Of a DNA stretch of 64,000 nucleotides, positions 46,138 to 55,700 are shown one piece after another. The position numbers were made by a program, and so were the translations under genes. How positions within the stretch are numbered: position 1 is the first letter of the stretch; the number at the start of each line of letters is the position of its first letter. Origin of the DNA: an uncultured Eubacterium sp. (lineage in GTDB: Bacteria > Bacillota > Clostridia > Lachnospirales > Lachnospiraceae); contig CAJUTM010000004.1 of the NCBI GenBank assembly GCA_910589595.1, positions 101,821-165,820 on the forward strand, written 5' to 3'. The notes below the pieces were generated by a model. It was not told the origin of the DNA. It worked only from the letters and a program-made list of their open reading frames with translations, and did no database searches.

Positions 46138-46247
46138 ACCAATCAACCCTTTTCTATTCAAATTTCAAAATAAACCACAGGTATTATTAGTATGGGATAT
46201 ATTCCGTTATTTATTCCAACCGTCTTCCAGCGCTTGCCATCATCCGG

Positions 46248-47585
46248 CTACGTTCTTCTTCTGTCCCGTCCACATGCTTTGTAATATTCAGATTTATCTT
46301 TGTACATTCTCTTCTCGGCCTCGGATATCAGTTTGTCCATTCCGGCAAGACTGTCTTTTTCCCAGACAGCGCCTACCGCCATATGAACCCCCCTTTCAAT
46401 CAAATCCTTTTTGAGCTGCTCTATCTTTTCGGCAAATACGCTCTCTTCCATCTGCGTACAAATTGCCAGCAGCTCGTCGCCGCCAATACGAAAGAGACCG
46501 TATCCGTCAAATATCTGTTTCATGCTCTCGCAGGAATTTATAATAAGCCGGTCTCCCGCCTCGTGGCCCTCCCTGTCGTTCGTCTGTTTCAATCCGGTCA
46601 CATCGCAATAGACAATACCGAGACATTGATTCTGCTCCATATTTTCAATATAGTCGTTCATCGCGTGCCGGTTTCCGATTTTTGTCAACTGGTCGCAATA
46701 ACTCATATCCTGAAGCGTCCGAATTAAATTTCTCCTTCTCAATGAAGATATAATAAAATGGGCCATGATTTGAAGCATATTTGATGCATACTCCAGCGAC
46801 TTCTTTGGAGGATTATCCACACCGTAAAATCCAATCGCCTCACCATCATCATAGAGCGGCACGACTACTAAAGAATGAATATCCTGCCGTTTAAGATTCT
46901 CATACTGCAAAGGGTCCTTTTCTCGAATATCTTCTATATTTTTAATAACGATGTGTTTTCCTATGCTGAAATTCTGATACCAGTTTGCACATACTTCGGA
47001 GGGTACGTTTTGAAGATTTTCCTTTTCCGGACTGACTCCATTTGCCACCCACTCGTATGTATTATCATCGCCGCCCTCTTTATTTTTCTCAAAAATATAA
47101 ACCCGTTCTCCCCCTAACGCCTTACCTAAATGTTCTAACAGTACTTCGAGCGTCTGTGAGGGTGTTTTCTTTAATAAAGCAACACGAAGACCCTCGTTTA
47201 TCATTGCCTCAAGATTCTGATAACTTCGCAGCATATTGCCCCGCTGCTCCTGTTTCCCCGGGTCGACCGCTAACTCTATCCTGTATTTTCTGCCGTTCTC
47301 TTCGACGACGGTATCTTTCAAAATCATATACTTGTCAAGAATCGGATTATAGTATGACCACTCTTTAAAGAAGCCCTCTTTCAGTTCATGGTTATTGCAA
47401 ATGGAGCAGGGAGTAGAACAATTCTGCAGAACCTCATAACACTTTTTGCCTGACATTTCCTCCAAAGAATGAAAACCGTATGTATCACGCGACTTTTTAT
47501 TCATATAAATCAAGTCGTAGTTTTCTATATCGGATACATAAACGAGTTCGTCCATATTTTCAAAAAACTCCCATATTTTCTTCAT
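46248..47585 (-). CDS. PAS-GAF-GGDEF diguanylate cyclase-like protein
   Basis: 445 residues, soluble. PAS at about 1-110 with a CNN-type cysteine cluster (NCSTPCSICNN) that could bind a metal or cluster. GAF at about 130-285 (RVYIFEKNKEGG, SLVVVPLYDDGEAIGFYGVD). GGDEF at about 300-440: CDVTGLKQTNDREGHEAGDRL (metal and substrate) and the active loop RIGGDELLAIC. The loop is GGDEL, not GGDEF; the fifth residue differs, so activity is likely but unproved. It would make cyclic di-GMP in response to a redox, metal or ligand cue. 69 bases after the ferritin-like gene. Confidence 0.85.
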   Translation of the reverse strand: MKKIWEFFENMDELVYVSDIENYDLIYMNKKSRDTYGFHSLEEMSGKKCYEVLQNCSTPCSICNNHELKEGFFKEWSYYNPILDKYMILKDTVVEENGRKYRIELAVDPGKQEQRGNMLRSYQNLEAMINEGLRVALLKKTPSQTLEVLLEHLGKALGGERVYIFEKNKEGGDDNTYEWVANGVSPEKENLQNVPSEVCANWYQNFSIGKHIVIKNIEDIREKDPLQYENLKRQDIHSLVVVPLYDDGEAIGFYGVDNPPKKSLEYASNMLQIMAHFIISSLRRRNLIRTLQDMSYCDQLTKIGNRHAMNDYIENMEQNQCLGIVYCDVTGLKQTNDREGHEAGDRLIINSCESMKQIFDGYGLFRIGGDELLAICTQMEESVFAEKIEQLKKDLIERGVHMAVGAVWEKDSLAGMDKLISEAEKRMYKDKSEYYKACGRDRRRT

Positions 47586-47654
47586 GTCACTTACCTCCTG
47601 ATGTTATTGTGGTTCCTTTCCTGTTCCTCTTTCATCCATTTTGCAGCTCCCATG

Positions 47655-48209
47655 CTAATTATTTATTTCATTCATCAGCGTCTGCAATATCATAATGTGA
47701 TATTCTTCGTCTTTGATAATTCGCATCAGCACCCGATTCACACAATTATCTTTTATCATTGTTATATGCATCTTGTACTGCTTAATTGCCGCCCTCTCCG
47801 CCTCAATATCCGCCATGAGCATCTTCTTTGCCTGCTGCGGAATATTCAAATATTCGGGCGTCCACATAAGCTGCTTGCCATTGCGCAATTTGGCAACAAA
47901 ATCGACATTGCCGCCGAGCAGATGAATCAGCTCCCCCAGCTTTTGCAAATGCATCATTTCCGCTATTGCAATTCCCAAAATCGTTTTGGCAAGCGGACAT
48001 TTTTCACAGGACAGCCGGTTTTCGTTATTAATATACTGTGTAATCGCAGATAACTCGGAAACCGAACCACAATAATCAACACTTAATAAATTCGCATAAT
48101 TCCGGTTCTTTTCCTGAACCTCCAGCGGCGGATATGGCAAATCAACCATAATCGGTTTGATACCGGCAAAACTGCACGAATTGACGAGCGGACTTTTCTT
48201 TTCTTCCAT
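47655..48209 (-). CDS. Ferritin-like domain protein
   Basis: 184 residues. A four-helix bundle is suggested by carboxylate/His pairs: SELSAITQYINNE, GIAIAEMMHLQKLGELI (ExxH), EAERAAIKQYKMHI and KDEEYHIMIL (ExxH). This matches diiron or manganese ferritin-like folds such as bacterioferritin or Mn-catalase relatives. An N-terminal cysteine segment (NRLSCEKCPLAKT) is additional. Possible roles are oxygen or peroxide defence or metal storage; the exact activity is unknown. Located between the hybrid kinase and the diguanylate cyclase, probably in the same transcript as the cyclase. Confidence 0.7.
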   Translation of the reverse strand: MEEKKSPLVNSCSFAGIKPIMVDLPYPPLEVQEKNRNYANLLSVDYCGSVSELSAITQYINNENRLSCEKCPLAKTILGIAIAEMMHLQKLGELIHLLGGNVDFVAKLRNGKQLMWTPEYLNIPQQAKKMLMADIEAERAAIKQYKMHITMIKDNCVNRVLMRIIKDEEYHIMILQTLMNEINN

Positions 48210-48292
48210 ATTTATTCTCTCCTAATATATCTTTGTATAAGTAATATATTAGTGATTCGTCACAGTGTGAATGGGAATCCGGCCTGCCGTCG

Positions 48293-51200
48293 TCAGGCTA
48301 ATATTTCTTTGAGCAAATCCATCAGTTTCGGAATATCAATCGGCTTAGCCACATGTCCGTTCATACCGGCTTCAAACGCCGCCTTTTTGTCCTCTTCAAA
48401 CGCATTCGCCGTCATGGCAATAATCGGAATGTCCGCAAACTGCGGATTATCCAGCGCCCTTATTTTCTTTGTGGCCTCGTAGCCATTCATAACCGGCATC
48501 TGTATATCCATTAGAATCAAATCGTACTGATTGGCTTTGGCATTCTTCATCTTTTCCACGGCAACCGTTCCATCGTCCGCCACATCGAGAATGAATCCTG
48601 CCTCTTCCAATATCTCTACCGCAATTTCCTGATTTATCTCATTATCTTCTACCAGAAGAATTTTCCTGCCCTCAAAAGCGCTGTTCTCCTCCGAAACCGC
48701 CTCTTCACTGTCCGGAAGCGTAAATGGAGATTCTAAAATTTCTCTTAATTCTGAGAGGAAAATCGGTTTGGAGCAGAAAGCCGTAACACCCGCTTTTCTC
48801 GCTTCCTCTTCAATGTCAGACCAGTCGTATGCCGTCAGAATGATAATCGGTTTGTCATCACCGATAATTGTGCGTATCCGCCTTACCACTTCGACGCCAT
48901 TCATATCCGGCATCAGCCAGTCTATAATAAATACCGAATAATCATCATTTTGCTCACCGGCCAGCCGGGTGCGAAGTACCGCCTCTTTGCCGGACGTCGT
49001 CCAGTCAGGCCGCATGCCAATCGTAGTAAGCATCTTAGTGACGCTGGAACAAGTATTGAAATCGTCGTCCGCCACCAGAGCCCGAAGTCCTCTTAACTCC
49101 GGAATCACTTCCTGCCGCACCGGCCCAGAACAGGTCTTAAACTGTAAAGCAACCGTAAAGGTAGTTCCTTTGCCCTCTTCACTGGCTACAGTAATCGTAC
49201 CGCCCATCATATCAACGATATTTTTCGTAATAGCCATCCCCAGACCGGTTCCCTGAATGCCGCTTATCGTACTTGTTCTCTCACGCTCAAACGGCTCAAA
49301 CACATGCTCTAAAAACTCCTGACTCATACCGATACCGGTATCTTTTACCTGAAATTCATACGAGGCAAAACCGTCGGGCGTCATCCCTTTCTGCAGGATT
49401 CGGACGCTCACAATGCCGCCATGCTTCGTAAACTTCATGGCATTGCTTAGCAGATTCAGCAAAATCTGATTCAGCCTTAGTTTATCACACAACACATGTT
49501 CATTCACAACATCGGCCGTGTCGATATAAAATTCCAATTGCTTAGACGTGATATCCGACTGCACAATCGTCTTCAAATCATGCATAATCTCCGGCAGCGA
49601 AGTCTCTTTTTCTTCGATTTTTACTTTACCGCTCTCAATCCGGCTCATATCCAGCACATCATTTATCAGACTGAGCAGATGATTACTGGAAGTAGAAATT
49701 TTGGACAAATAATTCTGAACCTGTTCCTGATTATCAATATGAGCCGCCGCCAGAGACGTAAAACCTATAATGGCATTCATCGGCGTTCTGATATCATGCG
49801 ACATGTTGTTGAGGAACGTAGTCTTGGCCTTGTTGGCGTGCTGCGCTGCCGCCAGCGCATCCTGCAAGTCTTTCGTCTGCTTCTCCAATAATTCTTCCAT
49901 TTTCTTCTCATCATCAATGTCTACAAACAGTCCGACAAACGTAATCGGAGAACCATCCTCTCTTCTGGACAGCCGCCCGGCCGCATGAAACCACCGCCAT
50001 CCGGCATGTTTCGTCTGCAGACGGTACTGCACGTCATAGGTTTTTTCCCCCGTATAATCCCTAACGGTATCCCAATACTCTTTCAGTATCCTCTGTTTAT
50101 CTTCCTCATGCAGCAAATCCGACCACGATTCCAAACGATTTGGAAACTCCATTTCGCTCTCGTATCCCAACATTTTTCGGAATACATCCGACCATGTGCA
50201 GGATACCAGTTCTGCCTTTTCGTTAAAATCCATACTCCAGAGACCGGAACCCATGGCATTGTGAATATTCTGCATCGCTATCTGTTCCCGCTCGATTTGT
50301 GCATAAGCGGCTCTGATGCGGTTTCCATCCTCTTTTTCCTGCTCCAAAAGAGTCTTTGCATTTCTTTTCGACTGGTAAATCAGGGCTAAAAACACAAGAA
50401 GCATTACTACTACCGTAATCACAATTTGAATAGCGCCGCGCTTCATCATGCCGGAACTGATGGAGCTAATCTGACTGCTTATCACATTTTCGCGAACAAG
50501 TATCGCCAGCATCCAGTTCGTACCCTCTACCGGAATATAGCAGAGAGCCTCCTGCGTACCCTCATACTTAAAGGATACCTGCCCCGCTTTTCCGTTTGTA
50601 AAATCATTTTCCGCCGTTTTGTAACTGAAACCGGAATCCATTTCTGCACTCTTTAAGGCAGCGAGAAGATTTTCCCCATCTTTTAAGTTTCCAAAGGCTC
50701 CTTTCGTAAGCCTCTCGCCATTTTGATAGTACAAATTGCAATAAGTTTCGTTTTTGTCCGTCTTTATTGTCAGCGAGCTTAACATCTCGTCGATATTTAT
50801 CTGAATAAAACAAACTTTAATTTGTGAGCCCTGAAACGCAATATCTTTTACAGGAACAGCAAGAATAACCTGCTTCTTTGCCCCGTAGAGATTCCCCGTA
50901 CTGATAACAGGCTCTGTCAAATCCCCGGAAAGAAAACTATATCTGCTCAGTCCGGATGTCGTGCTGTTTTCCGTATAGACAATTCCGTTTTCATCTACGA
51001 GAGCAAACTTCTCTACCTGATAGAGATTTTTCAACGTACCAAGGAACTCCCGCAAAGCCTCTTGCGATTCCAAATCCGTTTTTTTCAGTGTCTCTATCGC
51101 CTTTTCCATATAGGAAAAATGGTTTTTTAATTCCTGTGACACGACCTGCTGCCGACGTCCGGCCAGCTCTTCCAAATAAAATTGGCTGACCCTGTTTACC

Positions 51201-51349
51201 GCCTCGTCTGTACCAACTCTCGCACTACCCGACACCCATATCATGGTAACGAGAAGAATGGCCGCTATCGTAATTCCGCCCGCTATGGCATAGACCACCG
51301 TCTGTTTTTTCTGCTTTTCATGGATGCCGTTATATTTTGATTGTTCCAT
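48293..51349 (-). CDS. Hybrid sensor histidine kinase with Cache-like sensor, PAS and two receiver domains
   Basis: 1018 residues. Two membrane helices (about 18-40 and 308-328) bracket a 265-residue extracellular sensor (VEKFALVDENGIVYTENSTT, VILAVPVKDIAF) of dCache type. PAS about 362-490. HisKA phosphoacceptor in FLNNMSHDIRTPMNAIIGF (about 525), HATPase_c with N-box LLNLLSNAMKFTKHG and G-boxes DTGIGMS, GTGLGMAITKNIV. Receiver 1 about 755-875 (VADDDFN, IIDWLMPDMNG); receiver 2 about 895-1015 (LVEDNEINQ, LILMDIQMPVMNG). No Hpt domain and no DNA-binding output, so phosphate must move to another protein. It is 19 bases after a sugar-binding lipoprotein gene, which may deliver the signal. Confidence 0.92.
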   Translation of the reverse strand: MEQSKYNGIHEKQKKQTVVYAIAGGITIAAILLVTMIWVSGSARVGTDEAVNRVSQFYLEELAGRRQQVVSQELKNHFSYMEKAIETLKKTDLESQEALREFLGTLKNLYQVEKFALVDENGIVYTENSTTSGLSRYSFLSGDLTEPVISTGNLYGAKKQVILAVPVKDIAFQGSQIKVCFIQINIDEMLSSLTIKTDKNETYCNLYYQNGERLTKGAFGNLKDGENLLAALKSAEMDSGFSYKTAENDFTNGKAGQVSFKYEGTQEALCYIPVEGTNWMLAILVRENVISSQISSISSGMMKRGAIQIVITVVVMLLVFLALIYQSKRNAKTLLEQEKEDGNRIRAAYAQIEREQIAMQNIHNAMGSGLWSMDFNEKAELVSCTWSDVFRKMLGYESEMEFPNRLESWSDLLHEEDKQRILKEYWDTVRDYTGEKTYDVQYRLQTKHAGWRWFHAAGRLSRREDGSPITFVGLFVDIDDEKKMEELLEKQTKDLQDALAAAQHANKAKTTFLNNMSHDIRTPMNAIIGFTSLAAAHIDNQEQVQNYLSKISTSSNHLLSLINDVLDMSRIESGKVKIEEKETSLPEIMHDLKTIVQSDITSKQLEFYIDTADVVNEHVLCDKLRLNQILLNLLSNAMKFTKHGGIVSVRILQKGMTPDGFASYEFQVKDTGIGMSQEFLEHVFEPFERERTSTISGIQGTGLGMAITKNIVDMMGGTITVASEEGKGTTFTVALQFKTCSGPVRQEVIPELRGLRALVADDDFNTCSSVTKMLTTIGMRPDWTTSGKEAVLRTRLAGEQNDDYSVFIIDWLMPDMNGVEVVRRIRTIIGDDKPIIILTAYDWSDIEEEARKAGVTAFCSKPIFLSELREILESPFTLPDSEEAVSEENSAFEGRKILLVEDNEINQEIAVEILEEAGFILDVADDGTVAVEKMKNAKANQYDLILMDIQMPVMNGYEATKKIRALDNPQFADIPIIAMTANAFEEDKKAAFEAGMNGHVAKPIDIPKLMDLLKEILA

Positions 51350-51368
51350 CGTTTTTCCCCCGCAGTCC

Positions 51369-52481
51369 TCAATCTAATTCACCGTATAGTGTCTGAAGCA
51401 TCGCTGCCGCTCCATCCTGATAGATAATGGTTGTCATTTCTTCTGTCTTTTCGGGATAGATTTCTCCCGGCAAATGCCCGTCTGCAATCTTTACTGCCAC
51501 CTGAAGCGTATCAAACCCGATGGAATAGCAGTCCTGAACACCTAATGCATAAATGACCCCATCTCTTAAATAGCGCAAAGCCTCCTGATCGTGGTCCATC
51601 CCGACAATGATGGTCTGGTTTTGACGACCAGCTTCGGTAACTGCTCGGGCTGCGCCAACCGGATTACTCATATTGCAGCAAATAATTCCTGCGAGTTCCT
51701 GATGCTTCGCCAAAATCTCCCGCGTCAATTTGTACGCTTTTTCAACATCATCCTCATCATAAACAATCTCTGCAATCTCCATATCCGGATACTTGGCAAT
51801 CACATCCTTTGCACCAAGCGCCCTGTCCTCATGGCACGGCGCGCCTTTCGTCCCTACAAGAACCGCAACTTTCCCTTTCTGCCCAAGTTTTTTGCAGAGA
51901 GCTTCCGTAATGTCAACTCCATCTTTATAGTTGTGGGTGTTTCCCACATAGGCAATCCGGTGACAGCCATCCTCCTTTGCCGCGTCGGAACTGGAAAATG
52001 TCATTACCTTTTGTTTCTCTTTTATCAAATTGTTAATCACAGGCGTTACCTTTTTCACATCCGCCACGTCTACGCCTAACACATCAAAACCACGCGTAGA
52101 AGCTTGCGTAAGACGTTTAATCTGGTCTTCAGCCGACGCCTTATTGGGAGCCAGATATTCATAGTTAATCGTAATTCCCATACTTTCGTATTGTTCCGCC
52201 GCATCTTCCATGCCAAGCGCAACCGCATCCCACCATGGATGAACTACTTTATATGTAAAATAGAAATTGTAATTGTTTTTATGCGGTTTGTAACCATCTA
52301 ATTTCTGCTCAAACGTAACCGCATGGATACTGTCTTTTCCCTCATCCGTCCGATTGTTCAAATCCGCCTGTTCGTCTGATGGCGGTGAACTCTGATTCTC
52401 CGTTTTGTCGCCACAGCCGGACAGAGTTAAACTACATAAACAAAACACTATGATATACACAATCTTTTTATACACAACCAC
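51369..52481 (-). CDS. Sugar-binding lipoprotein (periplasmic-binding-protein type 1 fold)
   Basis: 370 residues, GTG start with AAGGAG eight bases upstream. Lipobox LTLSGC at about residues 18-23, then a Ser/Asp-rich spacer. Residues about 65-365 match the RbsB/LuxP/TorT family: YYFTYKV-like NFYFTYKVVHPWWDAVALGMEDAA, QIKRLTQASTRGFDVLGVDVAD, GHKGKVAVLVG-type QKGKVAVLVGTKGAP, AGIICCNMSNPVGAARAV and VGMDHDQEALRYL. It probably binds a sugar or autoinducer outside the membrane. No permease or ATPase genes accompany it; the next gene is a hybrid sensor kinase, so a sensory role like LuxP-LuxQ or TorT-TorS is inferred. Confidence 0.85.
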   Translation of the reverse strand: MVVYKKIVYIIVFCLCSLTLSGCGDKTENQSSPPSDEQADLNNRTDEGKDSIHAVTFEQKLDGYKPHKNNYNFYFTYKVVHPWWDAVALGMEDAAEQYESMGITINYEYLAPNKASAEDQIKRLTQASTRGFDVLGVDVADVKKVTPVINNLIKEKQKVMTFSSSDAAKEDGCHRIAYVGNTHNYKDGVDITEALCKKLGQKGKVAVLVGTKGAPCHEDRALGAKDVIAKYPDMEIAEIVYDEDDVEKAYKLTREILAKHQELAGIICCNMSNPVGAARAVTEAGRQNQTIIVGMDHDQEALRYLRDGVIYALGVQDCYSIGFDTLQVAVKIADGHLPGEIYPEKTEEMTTIIYQDGAAAMLQTLYGELD

Positions 52482-52514
52482 ACAGACTCCTTCCTGTAAA
52501 ATAAATATAAATAT

Positions 52515-52543
52515 ATTATAACATCAAAAGAAAAAGCTATCAA
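52515..52543 (-). promoter_or_regulatory. Promoter of the binding-protein/hybrid-kinase operon
   Basis: Minus strand TTGATA (52543-52538), 17-bp spacer, perfect TATAAT (52520-52515), about 34 bases before the GTG start. Confidence 0.7.
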
Positions 52544-52664
52544 CAAATATTACATGATATTTACACAGCCTGAATATATATTCATAAATAAGTGCCAGAC
52601 CCGACAGCCTCGCGAAAAACTGCCCGCTTGCCGACTCTCTTTCAATTGTCCGACTGAAACATAC

Positions 52665-52704
52665 AAAAAGGTCAGCAACCTTTACATGAATCGCTGACCT
52701 TTTT
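52665..52704 (-). terminator. Terminator of the metalloprotease gene
   Basis: Perfect 12-bp arms AAAAAGGTCAGC (52665-52676) and its complement (52693-52704), 16-base loop, U-rich end on the minus strand. It lies 37 bases after the stop; it may work both ways. Confidence 0.85.
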
Positions 52705-52740
52705 ATAAATACAAGATAAAACAGCAGGCTAATCCGTGTT

Positions 52741-55700
52741 CTAAACTACCTTTACTTTTATCTTTTTGAAAATTCCATTTCCAGCAATACAATAAACATG
52801 GCATATTCCCCGCCGTACTCTGGTAATGAAGCCTTTCTTGGAAACTTTTGCCACAGAAGAATCGCTTATTTGGAAACGTACCGTTTTTCCTGTCTTATTC
52901 AGTTTTTTCCCTTTTACTTTTACTTTCAGTCTGACTTTCTTTTTGGATTTTACAACTACCGTCTTTTTCTTTATTTTTAATTTTGTCGGATTGCCGTATT
53001 TTCCGTCCTTTGTCGTACTGAATACAGGCAGGGATTTCGAAAGGATTACGCGTTTTCCGTCTATTATTTTGTATGCCGTCACATAATATTGGAATGTTTT
53101 GCCTTTCTTTAATTTTTTATGAGTCCATTTCTTCGTCTTCTTACTTACTGTTTTCAGGCATTTGTATTTACTTTTTAATTTCCCTCCATAAATACAATAA
53201 CCATCTGCCGCTTTTACTGTCTTCCAGCGAAGCGTCTGTGAGGTTTTGGAGGCAGACACGCGAACCATAAGCATGGCAGGCTTGATTTCCGGTGTTGCGG
53301 TCGGCAAAACAAAAGGTTCTCTGGATGTCGGCGGCGTTGCCATCGGTGATACGGTCGGAAGCTCTGTCGGCCCGAATGTAGGTGCCCCAGTTGGAGTCGC
53401 CGTCGGCTCCTTTGTTGGCTCTTCCGTCGGCGTTGCTGTTGGTTCTTCCGTTGGCGCTGCCGTTGGTTCTTCTGTCGGTGTTGCCGTTGGTTCTTCTGTC
53501 GGTGTTGCCGTCGGTACAAACGTTGGCTCTTCCGTCGGTTCCTCCGTCGGTTCTATCGTCGGCTCCTCCGTTGGCGTTGCCGTCGGCCCAAATGTTGGTT
53601 CCTCCGTCGGCTCTATTGTCGGCTCTTCTGTCGGCGTCGCGGTCGGTTCTTCTGTCGGCGTTGCCGTTGGTTCTTCCGTTGGCGTCGCCGTTGGTTCTTC
53701 CGTTGGCTCCTCTGTCGGCGTTGACGTTGGTTCTTCCGTTGGCGTCGCCGTTGGTTCCTCCGTCGGCGGCAGCAAGCCATATATGGATTGTTGGAAGTCT
53801 TCCGTCTGAATTAAATATGCCCGAAAGATTTGCGCCTTTAGCTGCTCCACCTGTGTATCCTGCGCGCGAATATTATAAGCGCTGCCGGAAGTCACAACAA
53901 CATTTTTCAAATCGCTTTCTACCGCTTCTTTCATCAATTGGCTTAGCATTGCAAAATTTGTAATCGTAACCGTATTCCCTTTCCACGTAATAGTAATCGG
54001 TTTTAACTCATCGATTCTCGCTATCCTCTTCTGGAACATTGCCTGCTTGAAAGCAGCCATTGTGGCGTATTCTCCGCCAAATATCTTATTCAAAATATAA
54101 GTATCCGACAGAATTGTATTATCGCCTTTGGCGCTTGCTTTGTACTGATTGGATATATACGGAACCATGCCGCCATAATAGCCGTATTCCGCAAGCAGTT
54201 CAAATGCCTGACGGCGTATCATAACATCACCACTGACGCCATTATCATTTTGCACTCCGGCATAGTTGGCGCTGAACAGTGGCACCACATAATATCCATT
54301 GCTCGGTATCGTCCCTGTCGTCTGCGTTCCATTTACTTCGTAACGGGCTACTAAAATGCTATTCTCAATCAGGTCTTCAACAGTGTTAAGTTCCTGCGCC
54401 TCGTCCAGAGTCAGTTCCCTCACCTTATCCAATTTATGACAGTATCCCTCTGACGCCGGAATGTCCCGCAAATTGGTATCCTCAATTTGCTCTATTTTAT
54501 GAAACCACTTCTTTTTTTCTTCCGGTGTTTTGGCGAGTACTACTTCCGCTTCCGCATAATCCAGTGTATACACAACGTCCAGTATTCCCTGCATATATGT
54601 CTGCAGGTCTGTCTCATCCTGAAACCGCTGCGGTACTGCATTATATAATCGTTCGCTGCACGACAGACGGTCATAAATCAGATTCAGATTGTAGACAGGA
54701 GCGTCTTTCTGCTCATACGGCTCAAACATTCCTCTTGTATATACCTCTGCCCTCATGCCATCCCGCGCTCCGTTTCCGTTGAGCATGACCGAAGAAACAA
54801 GAAGATGTGTCAACTCATGGGCATAAGTGGAAAATCCCCGCTCAGTCAGTGCCTTTGAGAGATAATACCGGATACCTGTGCCGGTAGCTTCCCCATCGGA
54901 AAACATATAGGTTGTATAGAGATTTAAAGGAGTGAAAAATTCCCAAACTCCCCGTGATGCCTTATCTCCATATTTGGCTGACCACTCGGCCGATGCATTC
55001 ACAGTCTGCTCCGCATAAATCCGCAGGCTGTCCAAAACAATCCGGTTTGACGAGAGACTTTCCCGCACTTCCGGTTTTGCAATCCGATACCAAAGGTCAA
55101 TAAATTCTTTCTGCTGTATGGCTGCTTTCTCCACATTTTGCTGAAACTGTTCGCGCATTTCCATATAACGAGTCAAATCGGTATCTTTTAATTTCCTGTC
55201 CACATAGCAGTCGACAATTCCATATGTAATCGTTGCCGAATTGGCAATTACATAAATACTATCCTCTGACACGGTAAGTAATGGGAGAATATACGACTGC
55301 AGGCTGCTTTCATTCATTAACCTGCTGTATAACCGATTATTTAGCGTCTTATCCCACGAAGAAGTCTTTTCCACAATAAATGCCGGACTTTCCTGTACAA
55401 ACCAGTCGTCCATCGATATGTCCGGAATCCACATCTGATGATTCTCCTCAAGGAAATCGATTAACGTGCTGGAATAAGTAATGTCCCAGAAAAAACGGTT
55501 ATACCCGAATTCTTTCGTATGATTTGAGATTTTTAATCGTTCTGCCCCTGCGCCGCCAATCTTAATCAGCCAGTCCAAAACATTCGTCTTCACCCCGTAT
55601 GCACCCGGCTCATAGAGAAGGACATCCCGAATATTTTTCTCTCCCATATTAAAATTGTACAATCGCTCAATATATGCCAGTCCCAGCAATACTTTCCCTT

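Noticed and set aside
53338..53767. Array-like periodic repeats suggesting CRISPR
   Set aside because: Units are 12-24 bases, in codon phase, with no constant spacers; they encode a linker.
53246..53809. 187-codon plus-strand frame of Val-Gly-Ser repeats (and an overlapping Leu-Pro-Ala frame)
   Set aside because: It is the antisense of the Glu-Pro-Thr linker of the metalloprotease; repeat-derived open frames on the other strand have no ribosome site.
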